The notes: generated from the letters alone by a model not told the origin. Positions 1-12,845 are shown, counted from the stretch's first letter. The stretch is 64,000 bases of DNA from Fratercula arctica (GCA_947846985.1 CANTUZ010000001.1:32512727-32576726); one strand, 5' to 3'. Numbers and translations are program-made.

Positions 1-2250
1 TCATTTTCCCCACCTCAGCATTGGATGGCTACACGGGAAGAACAATAGTTAGTATTCCTGCTTTCCTGAGCTAGAAGATCCATCCATCTGCAGTCTTGCT
101 CCTTCATCTTAAATAATGCACGCGTCCGTATGTGCGTGTAATTTCTGCATGAGAACAGGATCTATAATAGCTAGGCAGTAAGCTCATAAGGAGCTCTGCC
201 TCACCTAAAGGTATAATCCTTTGTTGTCACATCCCAACTAGTTACCACTGGAAAGGATTATGGCTCCATGTGAGAAGTGAACAGGACCAGTGGAACCTAA
301 GAGGCTGAGAGGTGGTTTTTTCCACGCATTAAAATGTCTCTAAGATGTATTTATTAAAAAAAAAAAAAAAAAAAAAAAGGCGCTTGGGTGAAGCTTTGCC
401 CAAAGGAATGCTTTGGTGTAAGTTTGCTCCAGGTACGTGTTGCTAATGTCTTCCTCTGTTTTATTTGGATCTTATTGCCAAGGAGAAATGGATAAGCTAT
501 ACAACTTCTAATATAGGGAAAAATCTGAAATAGCAAAAGGTACCAATGCTTTGATCCTGCAGAAGCAACAATGGTGAATGTTACCTGATGTGCTTTTACC
601 AGTATAATAAAATTAGGGTCTTTCCACTAAAATTCAAAACAGATGAAGCGGCAGAGGCTCAAGATTTGACTTGAATTTAGTGCTGGGCAGTTTTGCCTGT
701 CCCCTGCCGAGTCCTGCCGAGAGGCGCTGGTGTGCTCAGGGAAGGGGTGAGGTGTGACCGGTGGCAGGGAGACCATGTGTCTCCCCATCCAGTTCTTCTG
801 CACGGTGCAGACCTGCAGACCCAGCCCCACAGGACTGTACTGGTAATTCCTGATCATCCCGGAGACACTTGGAGGGTCTTTTAGTTTTTCAGGAAAGTGA
901 AAAATTGCTCCAGTGACCTGGCCCTGCTCATCTCTCGTATTATAAATACAGGCTTGACCTCGTGGCCTGACTCTGTCCTCAAATGTTCGTGCCTGAAGGG
1001 TTGGAGTGTAACGCTATACCTCCCCATAGAAACAGGATAGGGGGAGATTTTTTGGAAACTGCTGTGACAGGCACCAAAAATAAAAGGCATCTGAGCAACA
1101 AGTGGCACCACATGGACAGAGCGCTGCTCTTCTCTGTTTGCTTTTCTGGTCGGTGCTTTTCTGTTATCTTTTCCTCTTCAGGACATTTGTGGGAGGCTAT
1201 AAACATGTAGAGACTGTGCAATTGTTACTTTGGAAATGAGTCTCTCTGGTGCCCCCGTGCTTGGGATTGAGGACCAAGGTGTGCCTGGAGCCAGTACCGT
1301 GATGGGGGGCTCTGCTGCTGGTCTCCTCTGGGAAGCTTCTCCCAGCAGCTTAGGGGAGGGAAAAGAGAAGCCTGATGTTTTGGGGTTAGTGCTGCTTACG
1401 TGGCACAAGTGAAGGCACTATACAAGGGCTGGGGACATTTGTCCTGATTTGGGATTGTAACATAGCTATTTCATATTTCTTCGTCCCTGCTCCATCACAG
1501 CTTTTACAGAAATCCCAGCATGCCTATGGAGATGAGTGGCTGGGGCAGAGATTTGGCTTGTACAGTGGAACACCATTATGTGGCCCAAATTACCCCAAAA
1601 TACTCAAGCCTGGGAAGGGTTCTGTGTAGAGACCCTTCCACGCGGCTGCATCACCAGCACACAAAAATTCGCCAGCGCCTGTTGTACTGGGAATGCTACT
1701 TGTAGCTGTGAGCGAAACCACAAGATTAGTGACGAAAGGCAATTTCTTCGGCTTTTCATGGCAGGGCGCTGCAGCGTTAGATGGTTTCAATTACAGCGCT
1801 GGGACCTGGATGGCCTGCACAGGCATCCCGGGGATGCGCTTCCCCGCGAACGCCATGGGGCAGGTGGTAAAACAGATCAGGCTCGTTCCCTCCAAACGCC
1901 GAGGCCCCAGCTCTGTCTGGAGCTGGCACACGCTCGTGAAACAAATTTTACCACTCCAAGCTGGCTCCAGAATATCCTCACTGCTTAGTTTCTGGTTACC
2001 AAGTCCAGGCAGAAGCAATCCAAGCCAGAAGGGTGCCCCAGCTCTCTGCCTGATAACTCTGAACCTGGAAGCTGGTCCTACAGTGCAGTGGATGTGCACG
2101 GGATGTTGTGACTTTGTGCAACACCTGTAAAGTCCCCTGAAACTTGGGAGCGAAGACAGGGAGGTTTTGCTCCATGAATAACTCCTCAGCACGGTGGAAC
2201 AGACCAGGCGGTAAAATAAGGCTAAATGAAAAATTATAGGGTGAATTTGG
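1..2250. other. Unique non-coding DNA
   Basis: No repeat family or exon is recognised here. The reading frames are short and overlap on opposite strands (for example 1536-1988 plus and 1791-2192 minus), which is expected by chance in moderately GC-rich DNA. None shows a domain, a signal peptide or a splice-site framework. The only distinct simple sequence is the A tract listed separately. Confidence 0.6.
356..378. repeat. Poly(A) tract, 23 bp
   Basis: An uninterrupted run of 23 A follows TTTATT. There is no recognisable retrocopy or SINE body upstream, so it cannot be called the tail of a processed pseudogene. CR1, the main LINE in this window, does not end in poly(A). Confidence 0.9.
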
Positions 2251-2480
2251 CCTCATAATCACACACAGATAATGTGTTGCTCAAACAGAGTCGACTGAAT
2301 ATAAACGAGCCTAAAATGTGCCTCATTAATTGGCGCTATTTTTCTAGGAAGCCCCATGGAAATATGAAGTGGCTTCGCTCTGCAATTTGTGATACAGTTT
2401 GCTATTAAACGCGTTCAGTTTAATTGTGGCGATGCGTCTCATTTTGGAAGCTTTCACAGCCACCATGTAAAAATAGCAGA
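2251..2480. other. Possible conserved non-coding element
   Basis: A unique block rich in TAAT/ATTA homeodomain-type cores (for example ATTAATTGGCGC near 2325) and free of recognisable repeats. This is an impression from composition only. It has no long open frame and could equally be neutral sequence. Confidence 0.15.
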
Positions 2481-5400
2481 AGACGGCAGAAACCAATTCC
2501 CCAGCACAGATGTCCTCCTCCATTTGCTGCGTGCTGTTGGAGCAGACAGGTGTGCGGGGTGAACCTGAGCTGCGAAGCACAATAACGCTGACGGCCGTGA
2601 CAGGCATTTTGGGACATAGAGGAGGAGTCCCATAGAGGGGCTTTCCTCTACCAGCAGCACCACATGGGATAGGATGTCACAGCTTTTGACTGCCCGGACA
2701 GTTATGATGCCCCGTCTGACCTTCATCCAACTTTGGCTTTCCGTCTGTAGTCACAGTGACAGACCCGTACGTCTCTGCACAGATATAGTGCCTAATGTTA
2801 ATCACGTCGGACTGTTTTACGCACTAATCCTGTGACCTCCCGAAGATGAGATCATGCCGGGCTGCCATATATCAAACACTCACATCAGCCTCTTGTTGAC
2901 TTTGGCCATATGGTGTCAGAGCAATGAAACAAAAACATTTCTAACCTTGACACGCTGGGGCTTAAGACAGTAACTTAAAACATTTTTCCATACTTGGGGA
3001 TACAAAGCCTTCTCTTGAGATGTATGGTTTATTTTAATCTGTGTGCTTTAGATTGGTCAGAGGGTTATGAGTGGGTAAAGGCCAAAGCTGATTAGGAGCC
3101 AGGTGAGCTTGCCTAGCCCAGAGATCGTTGCTTCGATGACAGAATACAGCCACTGCATCCCCAGCCATAGAAGTCTATTACTTGGCACAACAAAAACAGA
3201 CCCACATGTTATTTGAGCGATTGGGTTTATCGATCACGCTGCGTGGATCTGGGCTTTCAGCAATCTGAATACGACCGAAAATTTTATTCTAGAAATTTTT
3301 CTAGAATATCTTTCCTCTGTGGGCGAATCTATGTTCTGAGGAGAGTCTTATAACCTCTTTGAACATAAATGCCACACCTTCATTAGTGAAGTGGCACGGT
3401 TCCTGACAGAAAGAAAAACCCCTTGTTACATCACTGACCTCTGATCACTGGTCCCGAAAAGGGATCCTCCAGTCTTTTCAAAGAGCCGCAGTCTCAGTAC
3501 TGGCAGGTGGCATGTGGCCAAAGGGGATGAACAGGAACGTGAGTTTGGGAGAATGAAAATAGCTGTCGAATATTTAACCAGCATCTCCCTTTCGCCCTTA
3601 AGGTGATTTCTGGTGGTGCACGACGGCTATGCTGTGAGGAGCGCGCCTAAAGCACCATCTGGTTGCTAAGGGACCTGTGACAGACAATGAAGTTTTGGCT
3701 TTACACACGGCAGTGAGGAGACAGGTCTCATTCATGGGGCAGGCAGCAGCGCAGAGATATCTGAGGGACAAGGTGCCCAGAGGTCTTATCTGTACCAACG
3801 CACGCACGGTTCGGTGATGATCTGTGAACTCGGTGACATTTGGCAGCAGAGAGCTTCCCCAGCCCATAGCCCAGCTCTGCCATGGTGGGACGGACGAGTA
3901 GCCTCTTGACCAACACCTCTCGACTCCTTTCTCTGCGCACGCGAGCAGCACGTCCTGGAGAACGTCAGTGCAATTTCACAGCGCATATTTTTCAAGGGCA
4001 CGTACTGTGATGACACATGTCACCCAGTGTCATCTGTGCCTGAAAAAATATGGCATTCAAGAATAAACACTTGGCGGAAACAACAGCACAGGCTCAAATT
4101 TGGACAGGAATAATTTATGCTGTGCAGATCCTGGCTTGCTGGAAGAGGGCATGCTCCCTGGAAGGCAGGGAGGGAAATGTGTTGCTAATTTTGCTAGACA
4201 ACTTCTGCCCTCCCCTCCTTTTCATTTTGTAGTTGCCAGCCTCCCTGGTTGCTCTTAAAATAGAAACATCTGACGCCTTGTTTAACTTATTCTGGGGGCC
4301 TGCGGGGAGGAGGAGGAGGGGAGAAACCCCCTCTCTGCGGTGTGTTGCTCAGCCTCTGCCAGGAAGCCCTGCTGGGAATTGCATCCCAGTTTTCCACCTG
4401 CCCCCAGCTTCACAACCCCCTCTCTGCTCTCCTTTTCCTGACCCAACTTTGTGCCGGGTTAGGGACTTCCCTGCCACCGTCCCACTGTCTCACATCACTC
4501 TCCGACACCTCCTGGGCACACTGCTGTCGAAGGTGCGGAGCTGGTGACAACAGCCCTGGAAAGGGGAGACTTCTCCATGCCACAGAGGCAGGACACCAGC
4601 ACCAGCAGTGGGGAGAGAATCTCGAAATGGACAAGGGGTATTTCAATGTGGTGGAAGTAGAAGCTCTCCTTGCATTTCAATGAGCCCGTTATTGTTGCCT
4701 GCTTGCTTGCAGTTAATCTCCCCACACGGTATTAGCTTCAAAAAGGATGGCTTGGTCATGTGGCCGTGCTACTGAACACACTGAGCTAGCAGTGATGGGG
4801 GCAGATTGTACTTCCAAATAGTTTGAGTGCTTCCCAATCCCCATACGATGATTGGGACTCTCCTTATTCCTCCTTCCCACAGGGAATCTCCTTTCCCCTT
4901 AGTATGGATGAGAGATCAGCTTGACTTTTGTTTTGCTACGGGAAATACATAGGGAAAGCCTGCAGGAGGGTATATGAGACATCCTCGAGAAGTGAGGTTT
5001 TTTCGATCCTCTCTCTGGGGAAGATGCAGACAACACTTAGAGGTGTGGAGCCCTCAGTGGTGAAGTGCTTGGGTGCTCTTTCTGAGCCCCAAGCAGCAGC
5101 ACACCCCTCCGCAGAGGAGACATGCATGCAGTTGAGCACAGTGGAGGAGCTCCAGCCCATGGGACCATAGGTAGGTACATGCCCACTCCCCGGTAGTCAC
5201 ATTGCAGCAGCATCTGCTCCGTCCTGTTTGTCCGGGGACAACCATGGGACAGTTCTCCAGAGAGGACGCCCTGCTCCATAGGTGATCTGGAGGCTGCTTT
5301 TTTTTTTTTTTGGAAGGGGTTGTAATGCAGACATGATGTCATTGGGCTAAATTCCATCCAAGCCACGTCCTATATAATTTTCTAGTCCTTGTTACCTTGC

Positions 5401-7768
5401 CAGCTAAAAAGTTGTCCTATCTTCTAAAATCCTCAATTACAAAGGAATGGGGAACATAATGGAGCATAGAAAATACCAGTGAGAAGTACATACAGATGAA
5501 AAAATTATGAAAACTTTCCTGACAGAAATCCCCTGAACTCTGGATATATAAGAAATTTCTCCCCTCTATTTCTCTCCCTTTTTATTCTTTAACAAGCTGC
5601 TCCCAACCTCATGTTCAGTCTCAAGCTGGACAGTCTGGTCATGCCTTGGGAATGCAGCCTTTTTGTGCGTGTTGCTTCTCTGTTTGTTTTCTCATGGCTT
5701 CACGATGAGGACAGAGGGACAGGAGACAAATATTAAGGTTCAGTCCCAGTTGTATTTCCACCGCTTGGCTAAGGACGACCTCAGTTTTGCAAGAATTGAG
5801 CAGGATCTCTACAGTCGCAGGAATGTTTGTGCATCGTGATGGAGATCTGTAAAGCACTTAGACGTGTTAGGACTGAAATGACCAACAGCCTTCCAACTAT
5901 TTAAAAACCAAAGTGACATTAGAAATTTCTATTTAGATAGATGCGACAACAGCAGAAGCATGTGACAAGCCCATCCTATCTCTGCTCCAGGACGGCAAAC
6001 ATAGTTTGGCCGTCTGGCACCTGAGAGTAGGAAGTTTAAATTGGATTTTAATAATACATTGCAATGTCTGATACCACGATGACTCGACAGAAACCCTCTC
6101 TGCTTACACCTTGAAGACTGCAGCCTCCGCCGAACCCTAAAGTGCGGAGGAAATCTGCTATTTCTTTTCAAAGGCGTGTCAAGCACTTTGCTATTAAGAA
6201 AAAGAAAATTACAATAAAAGCAAATTACTTGGGTTTGTCACTTCTGTTTTACAAAGGAAGCAGCAATTAGGTGACAGGTGTGTAAATTTTCTGGAAATAC
6301 TGCTGAACACAAAATGCATGCTGATTTGAGTCCATTCTTGGAAATCCTTTACCAACCCATCTGCTAGAAGGAAACGATCCCATGAAACCCATTATTTCCT
6401 CCTGAGCTCTGAAAAGTTGGGGTTTTTTCATCATTTTTTTCTCTGGAGAAACTGAAAGGTTTGGAGATTGAAAACATAATGAAGGCTCTTAGAAGAAACT
6501 GACTTTTAAAATTAGAGACTAACACAAGAGACAGGAGACATGAATGATGGTAGCTAGCAAGATTTGCCACTCCCTCCAGGCTTTGTGGTATTCCAGCTCG
6601 AAACAGCTGTAAATCATTTCCACCTCTGATCTACGCAAAGCATCATTTGTGGGTGCCAGTGCAGCTTGTAGCTCATGGCTTGCACGGCTCCCTTTCACTC
6701 CTTCCTGGTATCACCTGGGTAAAGGCTTCAAGTGCTAAATAGCTGGGGTAAATCATTGATCACATCTGCTGTTTAACTAGCTACCACGTGGTTTTCACCT
6801 TCCAAACTGGAGCCAGCTCAAATTTGTTCTTCAGGTTGAAAAATACATCCGGACGCGGCCACGTGGATTTCTCTGCAGCTTTTACTATGTGTTTGTTAAA
6901 GAAGGCTAAAAAAAGAAATGGCTCTGTCCACCTCTGTCCTCTGTACTTGTTGCCGCTTGAATGGAAAAGACCACAGTGGTGCACATTATTTTGAGGAGGT
7001 CTCACCAGGGATCCCTGCAAGGGCAAGAGCTGTGCCTGACTGCCACCATCACCTTGTGTGAGCTGCCACCCTTGAGCTGTTTGTGAGTGAGATGGACCTG
7101 ATCTGAAAGCTGAGCCATCAAACATCTCTACCTAATGGGAGGGATGGAGGTGGATGGGCTGTGAAACAAGGACCATGCTGTTTGAGCGCAGAGGGAGCTG
7201 CAGCTGACCATCCCCTGTCCAGATGTATGGCCAATCCCATCTTCACCGATCGGCAGGCCTTGCCATGTGCTGAGCAGTTGTGAAATGCAGTGATTAGCAG
7301 CAGCGTTAAAGCCTCCTCATGACAAGAACCACTGCCCAAAAGGTCTGTAACTGGGCTGGAGAGACATTGCCCCGCGCTCTCTCCCTGCCCCGTCACCTCA
7401 ACCCTTCTCTGCACTGTCAGATTTGGCACCACCAAACTCTTGGTGAATTTGGTCTGTAAATGAACCAGCCAGGCTCCAAGCTTCCAGGCTGACGTTCTTC
7501 CTGAGCAGTGAAATTCAAAAGGAAACAATTAAAATTGGAGCTACTGCTTGATGTTCCTTGTCTGTTTGTCCGCTGCCTGCGCTGGTGTCAGCCCCTGAGC
7601 CGTAATGTAGACAGTGCAGACAAATGGATGGGGGAGAGTGAAAATGAAGCTATCCCTGCTGTGTTCATGTCACCTCTCAAAGTCCTTGACAGTCAATATC
7701 TCCCTGGGAGCACCAGGCGGTGGAGGATACAGGACGTCCAAAATATGCCTTGCTCATGGCTTGATTCT

Positions 7769-7821
7769 GGGTTGGGTGGGTTTTGTTTGGGTTTGGATTT
7801 TTTTTGGGGGGGTGTGGGGGG
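7769..7821 (+). other. G-rich patch, possible weak G-quadruplex
   Basis: The plus strand carries GGGTTGGGTGGG, then another GGG after 8 bases, then a run of seven G and a run of six G separated by TGT. One loop slightly exceeds the usual 7-nt limit, so quadruplex formation is only possible, not predicted strongly. Confidence 0.35.
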
Positions 7822-9156
7822 TGTATGTTTTGGTTCTTTAGAGGAAAAGAAATATTTTCCTTCTATTAGAAACTTCCTCTTGTTTTGTGGGTTTTTCCCC
7901 CTTGAGCTCTTAACCTTAGCAACGATTTATATATGTATCTTGTAAGTGCCGCAATGAGCATTTCAATCAGCTGAGCATGAAGCCTGAGATGGCAGTGCTC
8001 TCTGCTATGGCTGGTATGTGCAATTGGAGTCTGCTTTGGCTTTCATTTTTGTCTGACAATGAAGAGGTGAAATTACTCGCTATATATGTAACCTTATGAG
8101 AGCTCACAGGCTACATGACTGTGGCTGCTTGGTGACCTGGCTGCACCGTGCCCTTATGGATGTTTATGGAAAGGGACAAAAGGGAGTACTAAATTTAGGA
8201 CCAATCAAGTTGGTAAAGACAGTATCATTATGATTTTGCAAAAAAAGAATCGATATTGTGTTAAGTATGTACATAGATGTGTCTTGTGTAAAGTATGTAA
8301 TGGCCTTAAACTACATCAGTGGAAATAGGGGTTAGGTGTTAGGAAATGCTGTCTGCAGGAAAGGATAATGAAGTATCCAAACAGGCTGTCTAGGAAAAGT
8401 GTGGGATCTCCATTGCTGCAGATTTTTTAAGACGATTTGAGAGTGACATTCACCAGAACTGAGATAAATATGTTTAATCTTTCCATGGACAAAAGGACCC
8501 TTCCAGCCCATTTTCCATAATTCCCTACATCCTTCCGTAAAACAGAAACTTCTCCTTTCCAAGGCAAGATGGTAAGGTGATGGTTAGACACAGACATCAC
8601 CTTCCGTAAGGAAAACAGATGTCTGTCCACCCATCAACGGCGGAGACCTTCAGCGATGGAGAAACCACAGCTTTCTCAGACGATCTTCTCCACTGTTCCC
8701 TTATTCTTCAGTTTTAGAATGCCTTCCATGCCCTAATGTCTAACTTCTCATTTTCACCATTAAATTATTTTTTTCTAGACCTAGCTGCCATCCTCTGATG
8801 TCTCTCTGTTTGGTCCGCCCGCCATACGACTTGTGTTTGAAGTACCGCTGCCAAAATCACACAGTTCAATCCCACCAACAGCTTTAAGAGAAGATCATCA
8901 AGCAGAGAAGAGCAGAATTATGTTTTTTCACATTGGGACACTTGTGTTTATATATCCAGTACAAGACTTACCTTTTTTACAGCAACAAGATATCATTGAG
9001 TTATGCTCAGCCTGTAGCCCACTTCCCCAAAACTCCTCCTAGCCTGGTAATTCCCTGGTGTGATTTTGTGAAGTTGTTTTTTGCTGTACAATGCAGAACT
9101 TTGTATTTGACTAGTAAAAACCAAGTTGCGCTGTTTTTCAGGGGATTTCTTCAAAC

Positions 9157-9175
9157 TTTTTTTTTTTTTTTTTTT
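9157..9175. repeat. Poly(T) tract, 19 bp
   Basis: An uninterrupted T run followed by AAATTC. No retrotransposon body is recognisable on either side. Confidence 0.85.
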
Positions 9176-10009
9176 AAATTCTTAATCTATGCACCATTTT
9201 ACATACAGACTCTTCCAGCTTCACATCACTAGCAAATGTCCCTTCCTTTCTACTCCCAGGTTGTTATTGAAAACGTGGAGTGCCATCAGACTTGGGACAG
9301 AGTCAAGGTATGTGACATTTACTGATTGTCCCAGTATCTTGCCATGAAAACACATTTAGATTGGTATGACATAACTCAATACAATGAGATCAGTTTGGTG
9401 CGTGCTGGCTGTTATTAGTCTCCTTGTTTTCTCCCAAGCACTAACAAAATTGTGTGTGATTTGTTCCAGGGGGTTTACGGAAGCGAAGTTGAGCAACGTG
9501 AGTTACCAGAGTTAATCCTGAAGTCCCGATGTCCATGGAGCCAACCCAACCTCTGCCAGGAGTAACATGGACAAAAACATGCTTTAGGTCCCGGATAATT
9601 TGAATTTTCTCTGCCTTGCAAAATAATGGGATCCTTGCTGTTTAATTAAAGCAATTATCTTTCCTATCCATGCGGAAATGTGCCGTAAGTATTTTGCAGG
9701 TCGAACAGGAGTGTTCAATAGGAAACGCTTGAGCAGCTCTGGAAGCTGGTGGCAAAGCTGAACTTTCCTTCCCCTTAGGAGAAACTAACCCCTGACTTGC
9801 TCGCTGCGAGGCTTCTTGGGATCACATGCAAGAGGGGGATGACAGGCTCGTTGGAAGTCACAGAGGGAGATGTTGGGTGCCACGGGGGTCAGGCAGCAAC
9901 TGAAGCCTTTGTTCAGTCTGATCAGGGTTTGGGTGTCCAGTGTCACAGTTCTGCATTCAGGCTCAGACCTCTGCTCCCCTGCCTTGCACGCAGTTTTCAT
10001 GTATTCATG

Positions 10010-10156
10010 TGTTCAAAGTGTTCAAAGCCAGGTTGGATGAGGCTTTGAGTAACGTGGTCTAGTGGGAGGTGTCCCTGCCCATGGCAGGGGGGTTGGAACT
10101 AGATGGTCTCTAAGGTCCCTTCCAGCTCTAACCATTGTATGATGCTATGATTCTGT
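10010..10156 (+). mobile_element. CR1 LINE 3' end (5'-truncated)
   Basis: About 147 bp of the CR1 3' terminus in plus orientation. It begins in the last codons of the CR1 polymerase (TTCAAAGCCAGGTTGGATGA), runs through GTGTCCCTGCCCATGGCAGG and the diagnostic GGTTGGAACTAGATGGTC and AAGGTCCCTTCCAGC blocks, and ends in ATGATTCTG-like octamers. There is no poly(A), as expected for CR1. Severe 5' truncation is typical of these elements. It shares its 3' sequence closely with the copies ending at 45030 and 49452, so the three belong to one subfamily. It encodes nothing functional. Confidence 0.95.
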
Positions 10157-11145
10157 TTCTAAGGGACTGCAGTTGTCCATGAAGACAGAGGGCAGATTTG
10201 TGCCTCAAGACTGAAAAAAACCCCAAATGTTTGAATAAGTATTGTAAATGGGGGGTCCATGCATGTTTTTGCGTGTGTGGGCAAGGAGGACTCTCCTGGC
10301 TACCTCCAGCACATCTGTGATGCACTGAGGGGCTCTTAACCCCAACAGCTTGGTCTGGAAAAAAAATAGTCCTCCCATAGTTACTACTTTCACTGTTTCC
10401 CTTATTGCTGATCTAAGAATGTGTTTCAGATCCTTAAGCGTGATAGGAAATACTCCGGATGAGTAAATCTCCCCTCAGCTCTGATGAGTACATTGCTCCT
10501 TTTACAGCACTCACAGACACACGGTCTGTTTTGGCTTTTCATTCCCGATGTTTTCCCACACCAAGTCTAGGCGCTCTTACTTTTTTTTTTTTTAAAATTT
10601 CATTTTATGACACGGCGCATTTATCCCTATATATTTTTCTCTGAAGATCGCTACAACGACACAGTGAAAGGGTCTGCGCGACTCTGGCCATGACAGGTGC
10701 ATTCAGCTGCTGGTGAAACTACGTAAGGCATCTAAAAATAAGTAAAACCACCAAGTTCCAGGGTGAATACAGTTTCTTGGGATCCACTGCAGCCATGAAG
10801 GAGGAGGGGGACTGGCTGGAGCTGAAACTCCCCAAGACCCTTGAGCTTTTCCCCTTCCCATGCATGCACAAGGAGGGCTGACTGACTCCTGTGATGGAAA
10901 CACTGTGGCTGGGCTGGCATTTTTCAGAGGAAAATCTGGTTTCTGCCATGCCAAACACCGGGTTTTGACAAGCCAGGCAACGTCCTCTTGGTATGTTTGC
11001 CTCTGCGTAAGCCTTCTGGTTATAATCTGGGGGACGTGTAGAGATCACGCCTTAACTATGAAAACAGTTCTGTTCTCATGTCAGAGGCTCCAGCACACCA
11101 GCACGTAGGAGCACTCGTTCCCTTCGAGTGGCACTGGTTTGTATC
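10157..11145. other. Unique non-coding DNA
   Basis: Apart from a T13 run at 10581-10593, nothing is recognised. Overlapping minus-strand frames of 60-110 codons near 10.7-11.0 kb have no recognisable domains. Confidence 0.55.
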
Positions 11146-11183
11146 AAAGAAAAAAAAAAAAAGAAAAAGAAAAAAAAAAAAAA
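11146..11183. repeat. A-rich simple repeat
   Basis: About 38 bp made only of A with a few interspersed G. It lies 185 bp upstream of a T24 tract, so the two could pair, but no element boundaries are visible. Confidence 0.85.
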
Positions 11184-11368
11184 GTCAAGCAAGCTGCAGT
11201 TTTGCTCCTGTTGTTGCTTAAGCCACTCAATCTCATTCCAAGGAGAGGATAGAGGGGGACGCTGAATTTCCAGACACCTTTTCTAGGTAATTTCCCTTCC
11301 TCTTTTCACATCCTCAAGGAAAGTTTGATTTTTCACAACCACTATATTTGGGGGTTTCCTTGCTCTAC

Positions 11369-11392
11369 TTTTTTTTTTTTTTTTTTTTTTTT
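11369..11392. repeat. Poly(T) tract, 24 bp
   Basis: An uninterrupted run of 24 T, the longest homopolymer in the window. It could be the reverse-complemented tail of an old retrocopy, but no body is recognised downstream. Confidence 0.9.
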
Positions 11393-12359
11393 GAACTGTG
11401 TCAAATATTTTAGATCAGACCTGTGCAAAAAGACCAAAGAATATGACTGTATTCAGCCAAAAGTGATTATTCTTACGAGATAATTTGACTAATAAAAGTT
11501 TAATTGTATTTCAGGGAAGTGTATGCCATTGTGGAACATTATTTTTGTACCTCATGGCTTCTGCTATTAAAAGATTGCAGCTGATACAGAGTGATATGGG
11601 AGGATGCCAACTGGATTCAGAGTATTTAATCAGATTATTTTGGCTTTGAAATCTCTTCATTGGTTAGTTATAAAATTTCCTATTAATTTTAGGGCATTTA
11701 TGCTCAGTTTTGAGGGCTCTAATAGCATTAGCTTGAAACCTCCAGAATGATTTGGAAAGGAAGAGATATTTCATGTTCATGTTCTTATTCTGTTTTCCTC
11801 TAGTCATTTTTTTCTGAAGTTTCAGCTTGCGTAACTTTGGGATGGATGTTGAATACCATTTGAAAGCGTGCGAGAGCAGATCGTTGTAAAGGCTCTTGTC
11901 CACATATCCGAAATCACCTGCCTTCACAGATTTGAAAGGCTTGGCTCCATTTTCATCTGCAGCCCTCTGTACAGCTTTTAAATTTTGAAGTTTCTTGTTT
12001 GAATAAAAAACACACAGGTGATAAAGGCTTGAAAATACTAGTTGCAATTCAGTCTTTCCCTCACCATCTCTGATACACTGGGGGAGGAGAAAAGAGCTGC
12101 TTGGTGGATAACACTTCGGTGGAAGAAAAAAGCACCTACTAATGCTGGCTCCTGCAAGCAGAAAGAGGAATCAATGACTGGTGCTTAAGAGAAGCCCAAC
12201 TGAGTCCACATTGCTGGGAAAAAACGCCCACCAGAAAGGACACCAGATAACGCAGTACTTTGCCGAGCGAGGTAATTATGACTCAAAGAGTCGATGTATT
12301 CAAGGCAAGATGAGATAAACTCTCCCAAAGCACGGTATAGGCAGCATGGTGGCTGCACC
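11393..12359. other. Unique AT-rich DNA; minus-strand ORF of unknown status
   Basis: The first 280 bp are AT-rich and repeat-free and could be conserved non-coding DNA. A minus-strand frame at 11664-12047 (127 codons, very rich in K, N and S) is AT-driven, has no recognised domain and no splice-site support. I do not call it a gene. CR1 sequence begins at about 12360. Confidence 0.4.
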
Positions 12360-12845
12360 GTGGCCAGCAGATTGAGAGGAGTGATTCTCCCCCTCTACTC
12401 TGCTCTCGTGAGACCCCACCTGGAGTACTGTGTCCAGCTCTGGAGCCTTCAGCACAAGAAGGACATGGACCTGTTGGAGCGGGTTCAGAGGAGGGACACG
12501 AAGATGATCCGAGGGATGGAGCACCTCTCCTGTGAGCACAGGCTGAGAGAGTTGGGGTTGTTCAGCCTGGAGAAGAGAAGGCTCCGGGGAGACCTTATAG
12601 TGGCCTTCCAGTACCTGAAGGGGGCCTATAAAAAAGCTGGGGAGGGGCTGTTTGCAAGGGCATGTAGTGATAGGATGGGGGGCAACATCCTAGAGCAGGG
12701 TAGGTTTACATTAGACAGTAGGAAGAAGTTCTTTACAATGAGGGTGGTGAGACACTGGCACAGGTTGCCCAGAGAGGTGGTGGAGGCCCCATCCCTGGAG
12801 ACATTCAAGGCCAGGCTTGATGAGGCTCTGAGCAACCTGATCTAG
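12360..12845 (+). pseudogene. CR1 ORF2 (reverse transcriptase) C-terminal fragment, frame intact
   Basis: This is the C-terminal part of the CR1 LINE polymerase, lying after the reverse-transcriptase catalytic core. In one uninterrupted frame it shows [19 protein letters not shown], then [46 protein letters not shown] and a final [15 protein letters not shown] before TAG. These are hallmark blocks of CR1 proteins. About 162 codons are open; the full protein is several times longer and includes an endonuclease and the FADD catalytic box, both absent here. An ATG at 12294 opens the frame further upstream, but that part is flanking DNA, not CR1. There is no promoter and no reason to expect a product. 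The lack of stops suggests a fairly recent insertion or chance survival of a short fragment. Confidence 0.9.

Larger units (their letters stand above)
2481..10009. other. Unique non-coding DNA, 7.5 kb
   Basis: No CR1, LTR or gene is recognised. Small simple features are a T14 run at 5298-5311, a G-rich patch at 7769-7821 and a T19 run at 9157-9175. Open frames reach at most about 145 codons and have opposing shadows, with no recognisable protein similarity. Confidence 0.55.

Noticed and set aside
4291..4322. G-rich/purine-rich patch as a G-quadruplex
   Set aside because: Only three G4 runs with a 10-nt loop containing GGA repeats; below the usual criteria.
11664..12047. 127-codon minus-strand frame rich in Lys/Asn
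   Set aside because: No domain or splice context; AT-rich composition explains its lack of GC-rich stops only in part, but nothing supports a gene.
12294..12359. ATG and 22 codons upstream of the CR1 polymerase fragment, as a possible gene start
   Set aside because: This part does not resemble CR1 or any known protein. The ATG is in flanking DNA and opens the frame by chance.
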